Source of the DNA: Vibrio scophthalmi LMG 19158
Lineage (GTDB): Bacteria; Pseudomonadota; Gammaproteobacteria; Enterobacterales; Vibrionaceae
Direction of reading: 5' to 3'
Assembly (NCBI RefSeq): GCF_000222585.1
Contig: NZ_AFWE01000069.1
Coordinates: 1 to 32,967, forward strand
Length of the DNA stretch: 32,967 bases
The position numbers and the translations under genes were made by a program. The notes under the pieces are model-generated. The model searched no databases. It was not told the DNA's origin and saw only the letters and a program-made list of their open reading frames with translations. Below are positions 21,976-29,708 of this stretch, one piece after another; the stretch's first letter is position 1; every line of letters starts with the position of its first letter.

Positions 21976-24457
21976 ATAACAACGGCCAGTCGTCCCCATC
22001 AGGGAAAATAGATAGTTCTGGTTGTTGATACTCTTGCTTTTCTGGCTGCGCGAATAGGTTGTCCCAACCCTCGAAATCCATCCAATTGGTGTCGTCCGAA
22101 CGTTGACGACTCACTTCTACCAACTGGGCAGGGCGTTTATTGCCGTGTTCGTCTACCTCCGCTGGGCGGATTTGAATACTGGTTGCATCATCGATACGAA
22201 TTGAGCTGCCTTTTAGCAGCGCGGCCAGTGCCGCTTCATCAATATTTGGTGATTTATTCGCCCGTTTATTCACTGGGTCTAATAATCGAGTTAGCTGATC
22301 GCAGACCTGTACTTTCTCAGGCTCCGTACAGTTATTGACAGAACTCCGAGAGGAGCCAGAGGCTCCAGAAAGAGCAAGAGCCCCCGCTTCAAGTTCATCG
22401 CTAACCTTGGATTTTTTCTGAATCGTCCAAACTTTGGTACGAGTTTTGATGGTTTCTTCTGGTGTAGTGAAGCCCTCAATCTTGCGGACGTCTTCGCCAT
22501 GTGGAGAAGCAAACGGCAGAACCTCATAAGAGTTCACGATCAATAAATCGTCACGCTTAACGAATGGCCCACCTTGCCCCATGATGTAACCTTGCCAGTT
22601 ACCATGATCTGCCGCTTTTAAAGTGTCGGTGATACTTGCGTCTTCAGTCTTCATGCGTGACTGGTAGCTCTTACCAATCACTTTCATTAATTCTTCATTG
22701 GTGATCAGCTTGCTAGGTTTAATAGGCCCAACAAGATCACGCTGCAACATCGAGTAAATCGTGAGTAGGTCGACACGCTCTTGCATGAAGAGGTATTCCA
22801 TAAACGCTTTTTTGTTCTGGTTAGCGAAGCGGCGTAGTTCACGGTAAGTCGTTACTGGCGCACCACCAAAGAACTGGAACTGGCGAATGTTCCAGCGGCT
22901 TTTCCAAGCACTCACATTCTTCGCCATGTCCTTGACTGGCTTACCTGTTTCGTCCGACACATCACCATCCATTGCAAAGCCGTCGATATTCTTTGAAATG
23001 TATTTGGCTATGTAGCCTGTCGCGGTACCTTTCTCTGGGTCAATGTCACCGACATCACAACGAGCCGAGTGATCAAACCTGCCTTGTTTATCAAATAACT
23101 CGTGCTTATCTTCTTTCGTTGCGTAATCAACAAATATTTCTGTCACTGCTTCTTTGTTCTCTGGCTTAACCCAGATAAGCAAATGCCAATGTGGTGTGCC
23201 ATCGTGGTGCGGCTCGGCAACGCGAACCCCAAACCAACGAATTCCTTTTCTGCCTAACTTGGCGCGGATTCGCTGCCAGACATTATTTAGGTACTTTTGT
23301 GCATCACGTGGGCTAGCACCATTCCAGTGTCCAATGAAACCGCCCTTCTTGTATGAGTTGTGATATTTAGCTGGCGTAGTCAGCGTTAAGAACAAACCTT
23401 GCAAACCCAGCTCGTTGCCAATGTCTTCGCAGCCACGGCAACGCACCATTAATTCATGACGACGAATTGCAGGGTTAGCTACACTCTTTTTGACCATATC
23501 CCATAGATCAGCTTTTTCGCCTGTTTCTTCATCTAGCAACTGGTGTTGTTTGATATATTCATAGTTAGCGGCTTGCTGCGCCTGGTACTCACGAACGCAA
23601 TCCCATGATGCATAAGGTGATGCTTTTGAAGATACTTGCCCCATTGCTATAGCTAAGTGTTCACGCATGATTTTGCGTATTTTGTTCAAACGTTTATACC
23701 ACCACTTCTCGCTAATCATCTTTGAAATGTCTTGCAGTGCAGATAGCTCTGATTGTTCTTTGTACTTGCGAGGAGGCTTAACACCAAAAGTGTTAATCAC
23801 GAACTTAGCAACTTGCTCATAGGTAAAAACCACAGCCATACTAGTACCAAGCTGAGTTATTGCATGATACTTCTCGCTTTCCAATCGAATAGAGCGATCA
23901 ATGATGATAGAAATTTTAAAAGCCATATCTTTGATTTCAGACGGTTCTAATTCTGCGAGTAGGCGATTTACTGGCGGCTTACGATTCTTTTCTATTTGGT
24001 CAAAATCAAATCGCATCTGTTTTTTAGGCGTAAAGTTGCTTTGCTCAGTGTCGTCATATTCTCCACTGAGCAAATAAACCTTTTGAGTTGTAGGAATAGC
24101 TTTGTATTGAGCAAGAACCAATCTTGCTCGCTCCATTGCAGGTTCCATTTTTTCACGAAGGTATGTATTTGCTGCTGTCTTCCCTTTCTTAGAAAAAATC
24201 GCTTTGTAACGCTTAGCGAAGTACTTGGTGATATAGATAGGCAGATCATTAAAGAACTTTTTGCTGGTTCTCCATGCGTGATCATCTGGATTGAGCTGAT
24301 ATAAATCTCGCTCAATAAAGTTCTGTTCATCTGGTTCAATAGTCACAGGTTGATACCCGTGAACTAAACAAGCATCTCTCTCATCAATTGCTTTGAGGGG
24401 TGCTCTCCACGGGCACTTTAAAGGCTTGACTGGTTGATAGTAGCTTAATGATTTCAT
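21974..24457 (-). CDS. A: replication initiation endonuclease (gpA-like, HUH)
   Basis: An 827-aa rolling-circle initiator; P2 gpA is 761 aa. All three HUH motifs are visible: motif 1 FLTLTTP (356-362), motif 2 HWH at 423-425 (in GTPHWHLLIW), and motif 3 with paired tyrosines Y482 and Y486 (in TGYIAKYISKN). Two active tyrosines spaced by four match P2 gpA Y450 and Y454. A cysteine pair CRGC (340-343) precedes motif 1. The protein nicks the origin, usually within its own gene in P2, and starts single-strand displacement with host Rep helicase. The upstream start region is opposed by a plus-strand gene, so rep may have its own promoter. Confidence 0.92.
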   Translation of the reverse strand: MKSLSYYQPVKPLKCPWRAPLKAIDERDACLVHGYQPVTIEPDEQNFIERDLYQLNPDDHAWRTSKKFFNDLPIYITKYFAKRYKAIFSKKGKTAANTYLREKMEPAMERARLVLAQYKAIPTTQKVYLLSGEYDDTEQSNFTPKKQMRFDFDQIEKNRKPPVNRLLAELEPSEIKDMAFKISIIIDRSIRLESEKYHAITQLGTSMAVVFTYEQVAKFVINTFGVKPPRKYKEQSELSALQDISKMISEKWWYKRLNKIRKIMREHLAIAMGQVSSKASPYASWDCVREYQAQQAANYEYIKQHQLLDEETGEKADLWDMVKKSVANPAIRRHELMVRCRGCEDIGNELGLQGLFLTLTTPAKYHNSYKKGGFIGHWNGASPRDAQKYLNNVWQRIRAKLGRKGIRWFGVRVAEPHHDGTPHWHLLIWVKPENKEAVTEIFVDYATKEDKHELFDKQGRFDHSARCDVGDIDPEKGTATGYIAKYISKNIDGFAMDGDVSDETGKPVKDMAKNVSAWKSRWNIRQFQFFGGAPVTTYRELRRFANQNKKAFMEYLFMQERVDLLTIYSMLQRDLVGPIKPSKLITNEELMKVIGKSYQSRMKTEDASITDTLKAADHGNWQGYIMGQGGPFVKRDDLLIVNSYEVLPFASPHGEDVRKIEGFTTPEETIKTRTKVWTIQKKSKVSDELEAGALALSGASGSSRSSVNNCTEPEKVQVCDQLTRLLDPVNKRANKSPNIDEAALAALLKGSSIRIDDATSIQIRPAEVDEHGNKRPAQLVEVSRQRSDDTNWMDFEGWDNLFAQPEKQEYQQPELSIFPDGDDWPLL

Positions 24458-24498
24458 TGTGTTAGTCTCGACTCTCTAATGTCTTAGGAGTCAAAGTA

Positions 24499-24795
24499 GT
24501 GAAAACCAAGTTAATAGATCCCGAAAACAAATTACTTAATGACGACCAAATTTCAGACTGGTTGACAAGTAACGAGTCTGAAATTGGCTGTGTTGAATAT
24601 CGTGCAGCCATCCTTGGTAAAAATGGCAGAACAGAATATCGAACCATCACTGTTGGAGGCTTAGACCAAGTGGTTAAGCTCTCCAATATTCTTTGTGATT
24701 TTGGGTTAGTAGATTTGCTCAAAGACTCAGGTCCAGTGAAAGGTTTTGATTCTATTTTTGCTTTAAAAGAAAGAGCTCAAGATCTGCAAAAATAG
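24499..24795 (+). CDS. 98-aa protein of unknown function, antisense to the early operon
   Basis: A GTG start at 24499 lies 8 nt behind an AGGAG site. The protein (KTKLIDPENKLLNDDQISDW and onward) is acidic and soluble, with composition much like its neighbours, and longer than chance open frames here. It is the only plus-strand gene between rep and cI. Its last 44 bp overlap the end of the minus-strand gene 24752-24973, tail to tail. No family is recognised. An independently expressed cargo gene is the best reading, with possible antisense effects on early transcripts. Confidence 0.65.
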   Translation: MKTKLIDPENKLLNDDQISDWLTSNESEIGCVEYRAAILGKNGRTEYRTITVGGLDQVVKLSNILCDFGLVDLLKDSGPVKGFDSIFALKERAQDLQK

Positions 24796-24973
24796 CATCT
24801 CTATTTCCCTCTTTTTCTGCCTTGCATACAGCCATTTCGATTGTATTTCTAAACGCTGGGGAGACCTCACGTATACCCCAGTGTTTTTCAATCACCTTAC
24901 TTGCTATAACTTTTATCTCGTTGCTTCTCTTTGGAGCTGCTTTTATGGCATCAATTAACTGTTCACCACTCAT
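24752..24973 (-). CDS. small early protein, unknown
   Basis: A 73-aa helical protein, MSGEQLIDAIKAAPKRSNEI and onward, with no recognised domain. It is the last gene of the early operon and its start overlaps the preceding stop by 4 bp (ATGA), which supports translation. Its end overlaps an opposing gene. Confidence 0.6.
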   Translation of the reverse strand: MSGEQLIDAIKAAPKRSNEIKVIASKVIEKHWGIREVSPAFRNTIEMAVCKAEKEGNRDAIFADLELFLLKQK

Positions 24974-25200
24974 ACCGCCTCCAACTCTTGCGTTGTTACC
25001 AGCATAAAACCACCCTTGCCTTCACCTTTGCTCAAAACGCCTTTGCGTAGATGAGTACAATTGAGATCAAGGCATGCTTGATTTGCGGCATCATCCATTG
25101 ATTCAAAATCACCGATAAATACGTTCGCAACTTCCTGCGTATCTTCATGGCGAACAATCCCACCCGATGGACAAATTTTTACTGCTGCGTATTGCATCAA
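24970..25200 (-). CDS. small early protein, unknown
   Basis: A 76-aa protein with two ATG-start options a codon apart (MMQYAAVKICPSGGIVRHED). The sequence predicts mixed alpha/beta, with FMLVTTQELEAV at the end. No family recognised. It overlaps both neighbours by 4 bp within the coupled early operon. Confidence 0.6.
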   Translation of the reverse strand: MMQYAAVKICPSGGIVRHEDTQEVANVFIGDFESMDDAANQACLDLNCTHLRKGVLSKGEGKGGFMLVTTQELEAV

Positions 25201-25598
25201 ATCGCCTCCATCGTTGGATAGCCATGTAACGGCTCACAATCACGCCACCACATTTGCATCGTTGAATTTTGGCTAGTGCTCTTCGTGCATGCAGACACAA
25301 AGAAAAGAGCGCGAATAGCACCAATAGCTTGATTATGAATAGCTGCATCAGTTGATTGGTTAAACACCACAACCCAATAAACCCACCACGCGGTAATGAA
25401 ATCGTTAAGGCATAAACCTTGCGCCGTGCCGTTTACGTTAACTAGCTGAGCGCGTGTTGAATCGAGCTCTAACATGTCGCCCTGGCTTGATTCGACAACG
25501 TTGAATACACGAACAAAATGTTCAATTTTTCGAGTGGTGAAACCCTCTGAACGAAGACCAAACTCTAAATCCGATCGGTATATTGTAAGAACACTCAT
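25197..25598 (-). CDS. early protein, unknown
   Basis: A 133-aa protein with an N-terminal charged half (IYRSDLEFGLRSEGFTTRKI) and an aromatic, Trp-rich hydrophobic stretch (ITAWWVYWVVVF, about residues 68-79). It overlaps both neighbours by 4 bp. The hydrophobic part is too short and Trp-rich for a confident membrane helix. Function unknown. Confidence 0.55.
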   Translation of the reverse strand: MSVLTIYRSDLEFGLRSEGFTTRKIEHFVRVFNVVESSQGDMLELDSTRAQLVNVNGTAQGLCLNDFITAWWVYWVVVFNQSTDAAIHNQAIGAIRALFFVSACTKSTSQNSTMQMWWRDCEPLHGYPTMEAI

Positions 25599-26047
25599 TC
25601 TGAATCCTCCCCTAGTGCTGCAAGATGTTTATTTGCGATCTCGATAAACTCTCTACCGCCTTCGACTGTCATTTGGGAATCATCAATCGTGTAACCCGCT
25701 TCACGAATAATTTCATGCCCGGCATCGATACAATCGCAAGTTTCTTGCAGGCGATCACGCAAGTAACCGACCAGCGAAATAGCGGTTGTTATCGCGCCGT
25801 TTTCCAGTGACAACACACACCAACCGTCAGCAATACCAAACTGACCACCTTGTAAAACGTGGCTAATCTGAATATTCATTTCTTGGCCTGTATATTCACC
25901 CTTCGCGCCAATCTCACGTAGGTTTAAGCAGTCTCCCACTTGATAATCACGATCATTGAATCGAACTTCACACGTTTTACGCCCAGCTAATACTTCCGTG
26001 AAATAGTGAGATTGAATTTTTAGTTCATGTAGCTTGAAAGTGCTCAT
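25595..26047 (-). CDS. DUF3850/ASCH-type protein
   Basis: A 150-aa protein whose first ~80 residues carry the DUF3850 (PUA/ASCH-like) signature: HELKIQSHYFTEVLAGRKTCEVRFNDRDY split by a conserved K/R-x-E-x-R, then GDCLNLREI. ASCH-like folds bind RNA or modified nucleotides. The C-terminal 60 residues are helical with AGHEIIREAGYTIDD. In phages such genes sit in early operons; role unproven. Start and stop overlap its neighbours by 4 bp. Confidence 0.75.
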   Translation of the reverse strand: MSTFKLHELKIQSHYFTEVLAGRKTCEVRFNDRDYQVGDCLNLREIGAKGEYTGQEMNIQISHVLQGGQFGIADGWCVLSLENGAITTAISLVGYLRDRLQETCDCIDAGHEIIREAGYTIDDSQMTVEGGREFIEIANKHLAALGEDSE

Positions 26048-26328
26048 CCGGCCACCCCATCAAATGCAATTCCGCAGAAAGGGCAATGAGACATTTTGAA
26101 GCCGTTTTCTAACGTCCTTTTGTTCTTCATTGGCTCATTATTTTTCTTTAGTGGGTGGTACTTTGTTTCCACATAAAGAGCGACAGGGGCAGACGGTTTA
26201 CCATCAAGAAAGAACACACGGTTTTTCCATTCGACTTTTAAAGACCCCTCAACCATTGGAGTGTCTTTTAGTTGCTCAGTGGCAGCGTCTTTAACTCTTG
26301 CAAGCATTTCATCAAAGCAATTACACAT
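26044..26328 (-). CDS. small early protein with C-terminal CPFCG knuckle
   Basis: A 94-aa protein beginning MCNCFDEMLARVKDAATEQL and ending SHCPFCGIAFDGVAG. CNC near the start and CPFCG near the end may together bind a metal ion. The middle (LKVEWKNRVFFLDGKPSAPV) looks beta-rich. Overlaps the DUF3850 gene by 4 bp. Function unknown. Confidence 0.6.
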   Translation of the reverse strand: MCNCFDEMLARVKDAATEQLKDTPMVEGSLKVEWKNRVFFLDGKPSAPVALYVETKYHPLKKNNEPMKNKRTLENGFKMSHCPFCGIAFDGVAG

Positions 26329-26329
26329 A

Positions 26330-26908
26330 TCAGTTCACCTCCATTTGAGTAGGAACAATGAACGACTGCCAAATAGCAGACACATATTTTGCTTGGAACT
26401 TCGCATCATCTAGCGCGGAATGGTGAACACCTTGACGGGTAAATGTTGTTTTCGGATCAATGCCAAGAATCGAACGTCCCATTTCAACAATGGTTCTAAC
26501 GTCACGGTCATTCCAATGAGAAAAATGAGGTTTGATGCGAACAGCTTTGAAAGCATTCGCCAAGATCACATTATCGAATCCACTACCATTACCCCAAACT
26601 TGAATATCTCTTGAGTCACCAAGATCAACAAACCACTGGTTTAGCTCAAGCAAAGCATCTTTCAAAGACGACTTAGGCGTATCTCTCAGGAAGATTGAAC
26701 GCGCTTCTTCACTCTGGATAAGCCACCAAGTTACAGTCGATGCATCAATATCACTGTAGTAAGCAGAACTATTAAGATTCACCACTACTTCAAAATCAGC
26801 ACCAAGTGCGCCAGTCACAGGTGAGAACACAACCGCGCCAATAGAAACGATTGCCGCATTACTTGTATTACCCATGGTTTCTAGGTCTAACATTACATGT
26901 GTACTCAT
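26330..26908 (-). CDS. 3'-5' exonuclease, DEDDh type
   Basis: A 192-aa nuclease. MLDLETMGN (6-14) gives Exo I residues Asp8 and Glu10. WGNGSGFDNVIL (about 106-117) gives the Exo II Asp, and HHSALDDAKFQA (about 165-176) gives Exo III with the H-x4-D spacing of DEDDh enzymes. This is the Rv2179c/ExoVIII-like exoribonuclease or exonuclease group common in phage early regions. Substrate cannot be told from sequence. It may process DNA or RNA ends during replication. Confidence 0.85.
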   Translation of the reverse strand: MSTHVMLDLETMGNTSNAAIVSIGAVVFSPVTGALGADFEVVVNLNSSAYYSDIDASTVTWWLIQSEEARSIFLRDTPKSSLKDALLELNQWFVDLGDSRDIQVWGNGSGFDNVILANAFKAVRIKPHFSHWNDRDVRTIVEMGRSILGIDPKTTFTRQGVHHSALDDAKFQAKYVSAIWQSFIVPTQMEVN

Positions 26909-26911
26909 TAC

Positions 26912-27139
26912 CTACCCCTTACATTTTGCTAGCGCGTTGTTGTACTGGTCAGAATCAACCCAAACAATCAAAGCTGTTTTCTTGTTGTCTACTAGGTCTG
27001 TAGCTCCTAGCCCATCGGTTTTAAACTTGATAGTGGTTAGCCCGTTGTTGAACTGGGCTGAATTCATGCACTGGTGCAGTGCTTGAACGGTTACGTTCTC
27101 GTCACCAATTTCACTAAATAGTTGCGTTAGTGATGCCAT
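26912..27139 (-). CDS. small early protein, unknown
   Basis: 75 aa from the ATG at 27139 (MASLTQLFSEIGDENVTVQA), chosen because an AAGGAA site lies just upstream and it begins 10 bp after the preceding gene; the frame continues to 27241, but that part overlaps the preceding gene. ALIVWVDSDQYNNALA suggests an alpha/beta fold. No family recognised. Confidence 0.6.
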   Translation of the reverse strand: MASLTQLFSEIGDENVTVQALHQCMNSAQFNNGLTTIKFKTDGLGATDLVDNKKTALIVWVDSDQYNNALAKCKG

Positions 27140-27149
27140 GCCTATTTCC

Positions 27150-27557
27150 TTACTTACCAATGACTGACAAGCAGTACTGTTCGAAGTCATAAAGACGCTC
27201 ATCGTCCCAACAACCAAGATCACGTAAGGCAAGCATTTCAATAAACAGGCTGCGATTTTTCATATCTAGTTGTGACCAATGGTGCATCTGTGGCTTGGCA
27301 TTTTCGGTTTGATATGAGCGATACCAACTCACATAGGTATGAGCGAAGAACACGCTTGCGCGATCACTCTGCATTGCTTCTTTGATGTCAGCTAAAACGT
27401 CTTCTAGTGGGCGGTGTGTTTGAACAGGAGTTAACTTTTTAGCGATAGCATCAAGCTGAATCACGATTTCTTCTTGCTGCGCTATGCTGCTTTTTTCAAA
27501 GCGGGCTGCAATCTGTTCAAATGACTGGTTAAATAGGTGTTCGTAGATGTTGCTCAT
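27150..27557 (-). CDS. early protein, unknown
   Basis: A 135-aa helical protein (MSNIYEHLFNQSFEQIAARF and onward) with no recognised domain. Middle segment FFAHTYVSWYRSYQTENAKP is aromatic. Overlaps the upstream gene by 4 bp. Similar unknown proteins occur in early operons of K139-like phages as I recall; unverified. Confidence 0.6.
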   Translation of the reverse strand: MSNIYEHLFNQSFEQIAARFEKSSIAQQEEIVIQLDAIAKKLTPVQTHRPLEDVLADIKEAMQSDRASVFFAHTYVSWYRSYQTENAKPQMHHWSQLDMKNRSLFIEMLALRDLGCWDDERLYDFEQYCLSVIGK

Positions 27558-28147
27558 GCTTTCACCTCTGCTTCGGCTTCTTCACGGGCTTCAATGATCA
27601 GTTCGGTGATTTCACTCTCGATTCTCAAAAGACGCTGAATTGGGCAATCACCTGTTGGACAACCAACATAGAACCCATCAACAAGGCTGACTTCTTCACG
27701 GTAGACAACAGGTGAAAGTGAGTATTCATCCCCATCTGGTGATATCGCAGACAGTGGGCGAACACGAACAACAAATAGATTGCCGCAACCACGGAAGTTA
27801 GTATGAATGTTGAGAATGTCTGTATTGGCCATCGCCAGAACATTGATCGAATGAACAATGTCATAGGCTTCTCTTTGCTTAAAGTTCTCTGCTAGTTCTT
27901 CTGCAATCACTTCAAAAGAACCTGACTTCATAGCTTTCGCTAATTCAGTAAGCTGCTTCTCTTCGCATGGGTTAAGAGTTAGTACATATTGCTTTGGCAA
28001 CAGATTAGACAGCGCAAATGAAAGACGGCGGTTTTGTTCCACCATCAGTTCATTGAATGTCTGTGACTTTTCTAAATTCTGCGTTGATTGTTCTAAAACG
28101 CTTTCGGCTTGAGCCAAGATTTTATTGGCTTGTTCTAGGTCATTCAT
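27554..28147 (-). CDS. early protein with coiled coil, unknown
   Basis: A 197-aa protein. Residues 1-45 form a coiled coil (LEQANKILAQAESVLEQSTQ), and the C-terminus is acidic and helical (ESEITELIIEAREEAEAEVK), with a beta-rich centre and CPTGDC (about 164-169) possibly metal-binding. It is the first gene after the intrinsic terminator at 28172-28211, only 24 bp away, so its expression may depend on readthrough. Confidence 0.6.
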   Translation of the reverse strand: MNDLEQANKILAQAESVLEQSTQNLEKSQTFNELMVEQNRRLSFALSNLLPKQYVLTLNPCEEKQLTELAKAMKSGSFEVIAEELAENFKQREAYDIVHSINVLAMANTDILNIHTNFRGCGNLFVVRVRPLSAISPDGDEYSLSPVVYREEVSLVDGFYVGCPTGDCPIQRLLRIESEITELIIEAREEAEAEVKA

Positions 28148-28171
28148 CTTCTATGCTCCTACGCTAAGACG

Positions 28172-28211
28172 AAAAAAAAAGCCCCCATTCCTTACGGAAT
28201 ACACCAGGGGC
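28172..28211 (-). terminator. intrinsic terminator inside the early operon
   Basis: On the minus strand a two-part stem (GCCCC 28211-28207 with GGGGC 28185-28181, and ATTCC 28200-28196 with GGAAT 28191-28187, ACTT loop and an internal bulge) is followed by nine T residues (28180-28172). It lies 16 bp after the 111-aa gene and 24 bp before the next. No promoter is evident in between. Confidence 0.8.
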
Positions 28212-28227
28212 AAGGCTGGCTAGATAA

Positions 28228-28563
28228 TTAATTCACATTGCAAATATCGGAGTGTTTCAAGCGGCGGACATCACCCACTTTGCGGTCAAACGTCAATGCC
28301 ATTTCTTTTAAAAGCTGCATACCCATACGAACCTTTTGCAGCTCTAAGTCATTGAACGAATCGAATGATCGGTTGTAGTCTTTTGGCGGCATACCACCTG
28401 CAATCAGGATTAAGCCACGACTGCGATCACTCATTTCGTCATACATCTTGCGAAGCTTTTGACGCTTTACGCTTTTATCGAAAAGAGCTTTACAAGCAGC
28501 GATGCTTTCCAGAGCATTTGGGGCTTCGGGTTGTAGTTCTTGTTTATTGGCTAACTGACTCAT
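28228..28563 (-). CDS. early protein, unknown
   Basis: A 111-aa basic protein with helical pattern (ESIAACKALFDKSVKRQKLR) and MYDEMSDRSRGLILIAGGMP. The start has a GGAG ribosome-binding site. It is the last gene before the intra-operon terminator. The segment SFNDLELQKVRMGMQLLKEM resembles DNA-binding adaptors but no family is recognised. Confidence 0.6.
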   Translation of the reverse strand: MSQLANKQELQPEAPNALESIAACKALFDKSVKRQKLRKMYDEMSDRSRGLILIAGGMPPKDYNRSFDSFNDLELQKVRMGMQLLKEMALTFDRKVGDVRRLKHSDICNVN

Positions 28564-28596
28564 GGTGTTTTCTCTCCTCTTCTTGGCTCAAGCTGT

Positions 28597-29136
28597 TTAG
28601 GCTAAGCCGGGGATAGGCGCACCATTAGCCAGAAAGTCTGTGCCCATTTGTACAAGTGGATGCAAGCCTGTGGTGCGGTGTTCAAGGTCATTGATGAGCA
28701 AAACCAAATTACCTAAAGCCGCTTGTGCCTTGGCTAGTGTTTTGCGTTTGGTAGATCGCGGTAAACGCTCTGCGGTGCACATTGCTAACGCATCGCTAGA
28801 AAGCTCACCAGAATGGTGGTTTAGCTTTAGAACTCGCTCAAACAAGTTCAGGCCATCTTCTTCTATTGGTAGTGGAGTCGTGACCACCCCATCATCTGCA
28901 AATAACGTATTTACGATTGAATAGTCACCCGAAACACGACTAATAGAGGCAAGCACAACAGGCTTAAGCACGTGTGGTTGGTTCGGGTTCAGCATATTGC
29001 GAAGCATTGTGCCGTTGAGTTGAAGCTTTCTCGCAATCGCTTCAACATCGTGATTAACAACAAAATCACAGCAAGCCGCATCAAAAGCTTGTTGTTTGCG
29101 TTCACGTAATACGCACATTGAGTTATTTTCATCCAT
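28597..29136 (-). CDS. cII: phage regulatory protein CII family
   Basis: A 179-aa protein of the CII (CP76) kind found in 186- and HP1-type phages. It begins MDENNSMCVLRERKQQAFDA, then a DNA-binding part VEAIARKLQLNGTMLRNMLNP (split here by its helix-turn-helix turn, about residues 32-52), and the rest is helical. In 186 CII activates the lysogenic promoter. It follows the small membrane-protein gene. Shorter than this it would lose the N-terminal helix, so the ATG at 29136 is kept. Confidence 0.75.
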   Translation of the reverse strand: MDENNSMCVLRERKQQAFDAACCDFVVNHDVEAIARKLQLNGTMLRNMLNPNQPHVLKPVVLASISRVSGDYSIVNTLFADDGVVTTPLPIEEDGLNLFERVLKLNHHSGELSSDALAMCTAERLPRSTKRKTLAKAQAALGNLVLLINDLEHRTTGLHPLVQMGTDFLANGAPIPGLA

Positions 29137-29145
29137 AACTAATAC

Positions 29146-29307
29146 TCAAATGAAGAAGAACGGAGCGAAAACGAATGTCCAACCAACGATATTGAGCAAT
29201 AACGGACATTTGTTTGGATACTTGTCTTCCCAAGACTCACTCGCCTGATATTTCAAAGAAATATCTCGCTGAGTGAGTTTGGTTTTAGGTGAAGTTGCAA
29301 AGCTCAT
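29146..29307 (-). CDS. 53-aa small membrane protein
   Basis: A short gene that begins with ATG overlapping the Cox-like stop (ATGA, 29304-29307) and ends at TGA 29146-29148, 9 bp before the CII gene. It begins MSFATSPKTKLTQRDISLKY, then ASESWEDKYPNKCP, and ends in a hydrophobic stretch LLLNIVGWTFVFAPFFFI, one candidate membrane helix. The tight coupling on both sides supports it as real. No family recognised. Confidence 0.6.
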   Translation of the reverse strand: MSFATSPKTKLTQRDISLKYQASESWEDKYPNKCPLLLNIVGWTFVFAPFFFI

Positions 29308-29504
29308 ACTGCTTGCTCCGCAAGCTTTTGCATGTACTTCACCATATTGACCATGATTAAGCCTTTTGTGGCTTCTTTCGGGACTACTGGGATATTTCCA
29401 AGGTCTTTTTGACGGTCGAACGTAGATGAAGACATACCAGTACGACGTAAAAATTCTTTTTTTGTGCAGATAGGCGCATCAAGAGCTATTTGAAGTATTG
29501 CCAT
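29304..29504 (-). CDS. Cox-like excisionase/regulator
   Basis: A 66-aa DNA-binding protein, divergent from the cI gene. Residues 15-40 (KKEFLRRTGMSSSTFDRQKD) form a helix-turn-helix of the Cox/Apl/winged-helix excisionase kind. P2 Cox is 91 aa and HP1 Cox 79 aa. Cox represses the lysogenic promoter and directs integrase to excise. It is the first gene of the early operon; an AGGA site precedes its ATG. Confidence 0.7.
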   Translation of the reverse strand: MAILQIALDAPICTKKEFLRRTGMSSSTFDRQKDLGNIPVVPKEATKGLIMVNMVKYMQKLAEQAV

Positions 29505-29708
29505 AAGTGATATCCTACTTGTTTGAGGTTATTTGATGCTGCATGGTGGAATATGAAGGCATCAATTTCGTTTGCGTAATTATTGATCCCTTTTGAAAAA
29601 TAGTAAAGCTCTTTTTTGAAATTACAGCCACCTAAAGGCAAGCTAAATCCCAAAAAGAAACTATGGATTAACTAATTTCGTATTTTTTTAAGATTAAGGA
29701 GTGCGTGA
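29505..29708. promoter_or_regulatory. lysis-lysogeny switch region between cox and cI
   Basis: Divergent promoters for the early operon (leftward) and cI (rightward) must lie here. TTGATGC (29533-29539) and GCATCAA (29559-29565) form a 7-bp inverted repeat 26 bp centre to centre, close to the Cox start, and are candidates for CI or Cox operators. cI has a strong AAGGAG site before its ATG. Individual promoter boxes are not clear enough to call. Confidence 0.55.

Noticed and set aside
24462-24722. Minus-strand 86-aa frame opposite 24499-24795
   Set aside because: Composition is Ser/Leu-rich and antisense-like; the plus-strand frame has AGGAG and GTG at correct spacing.
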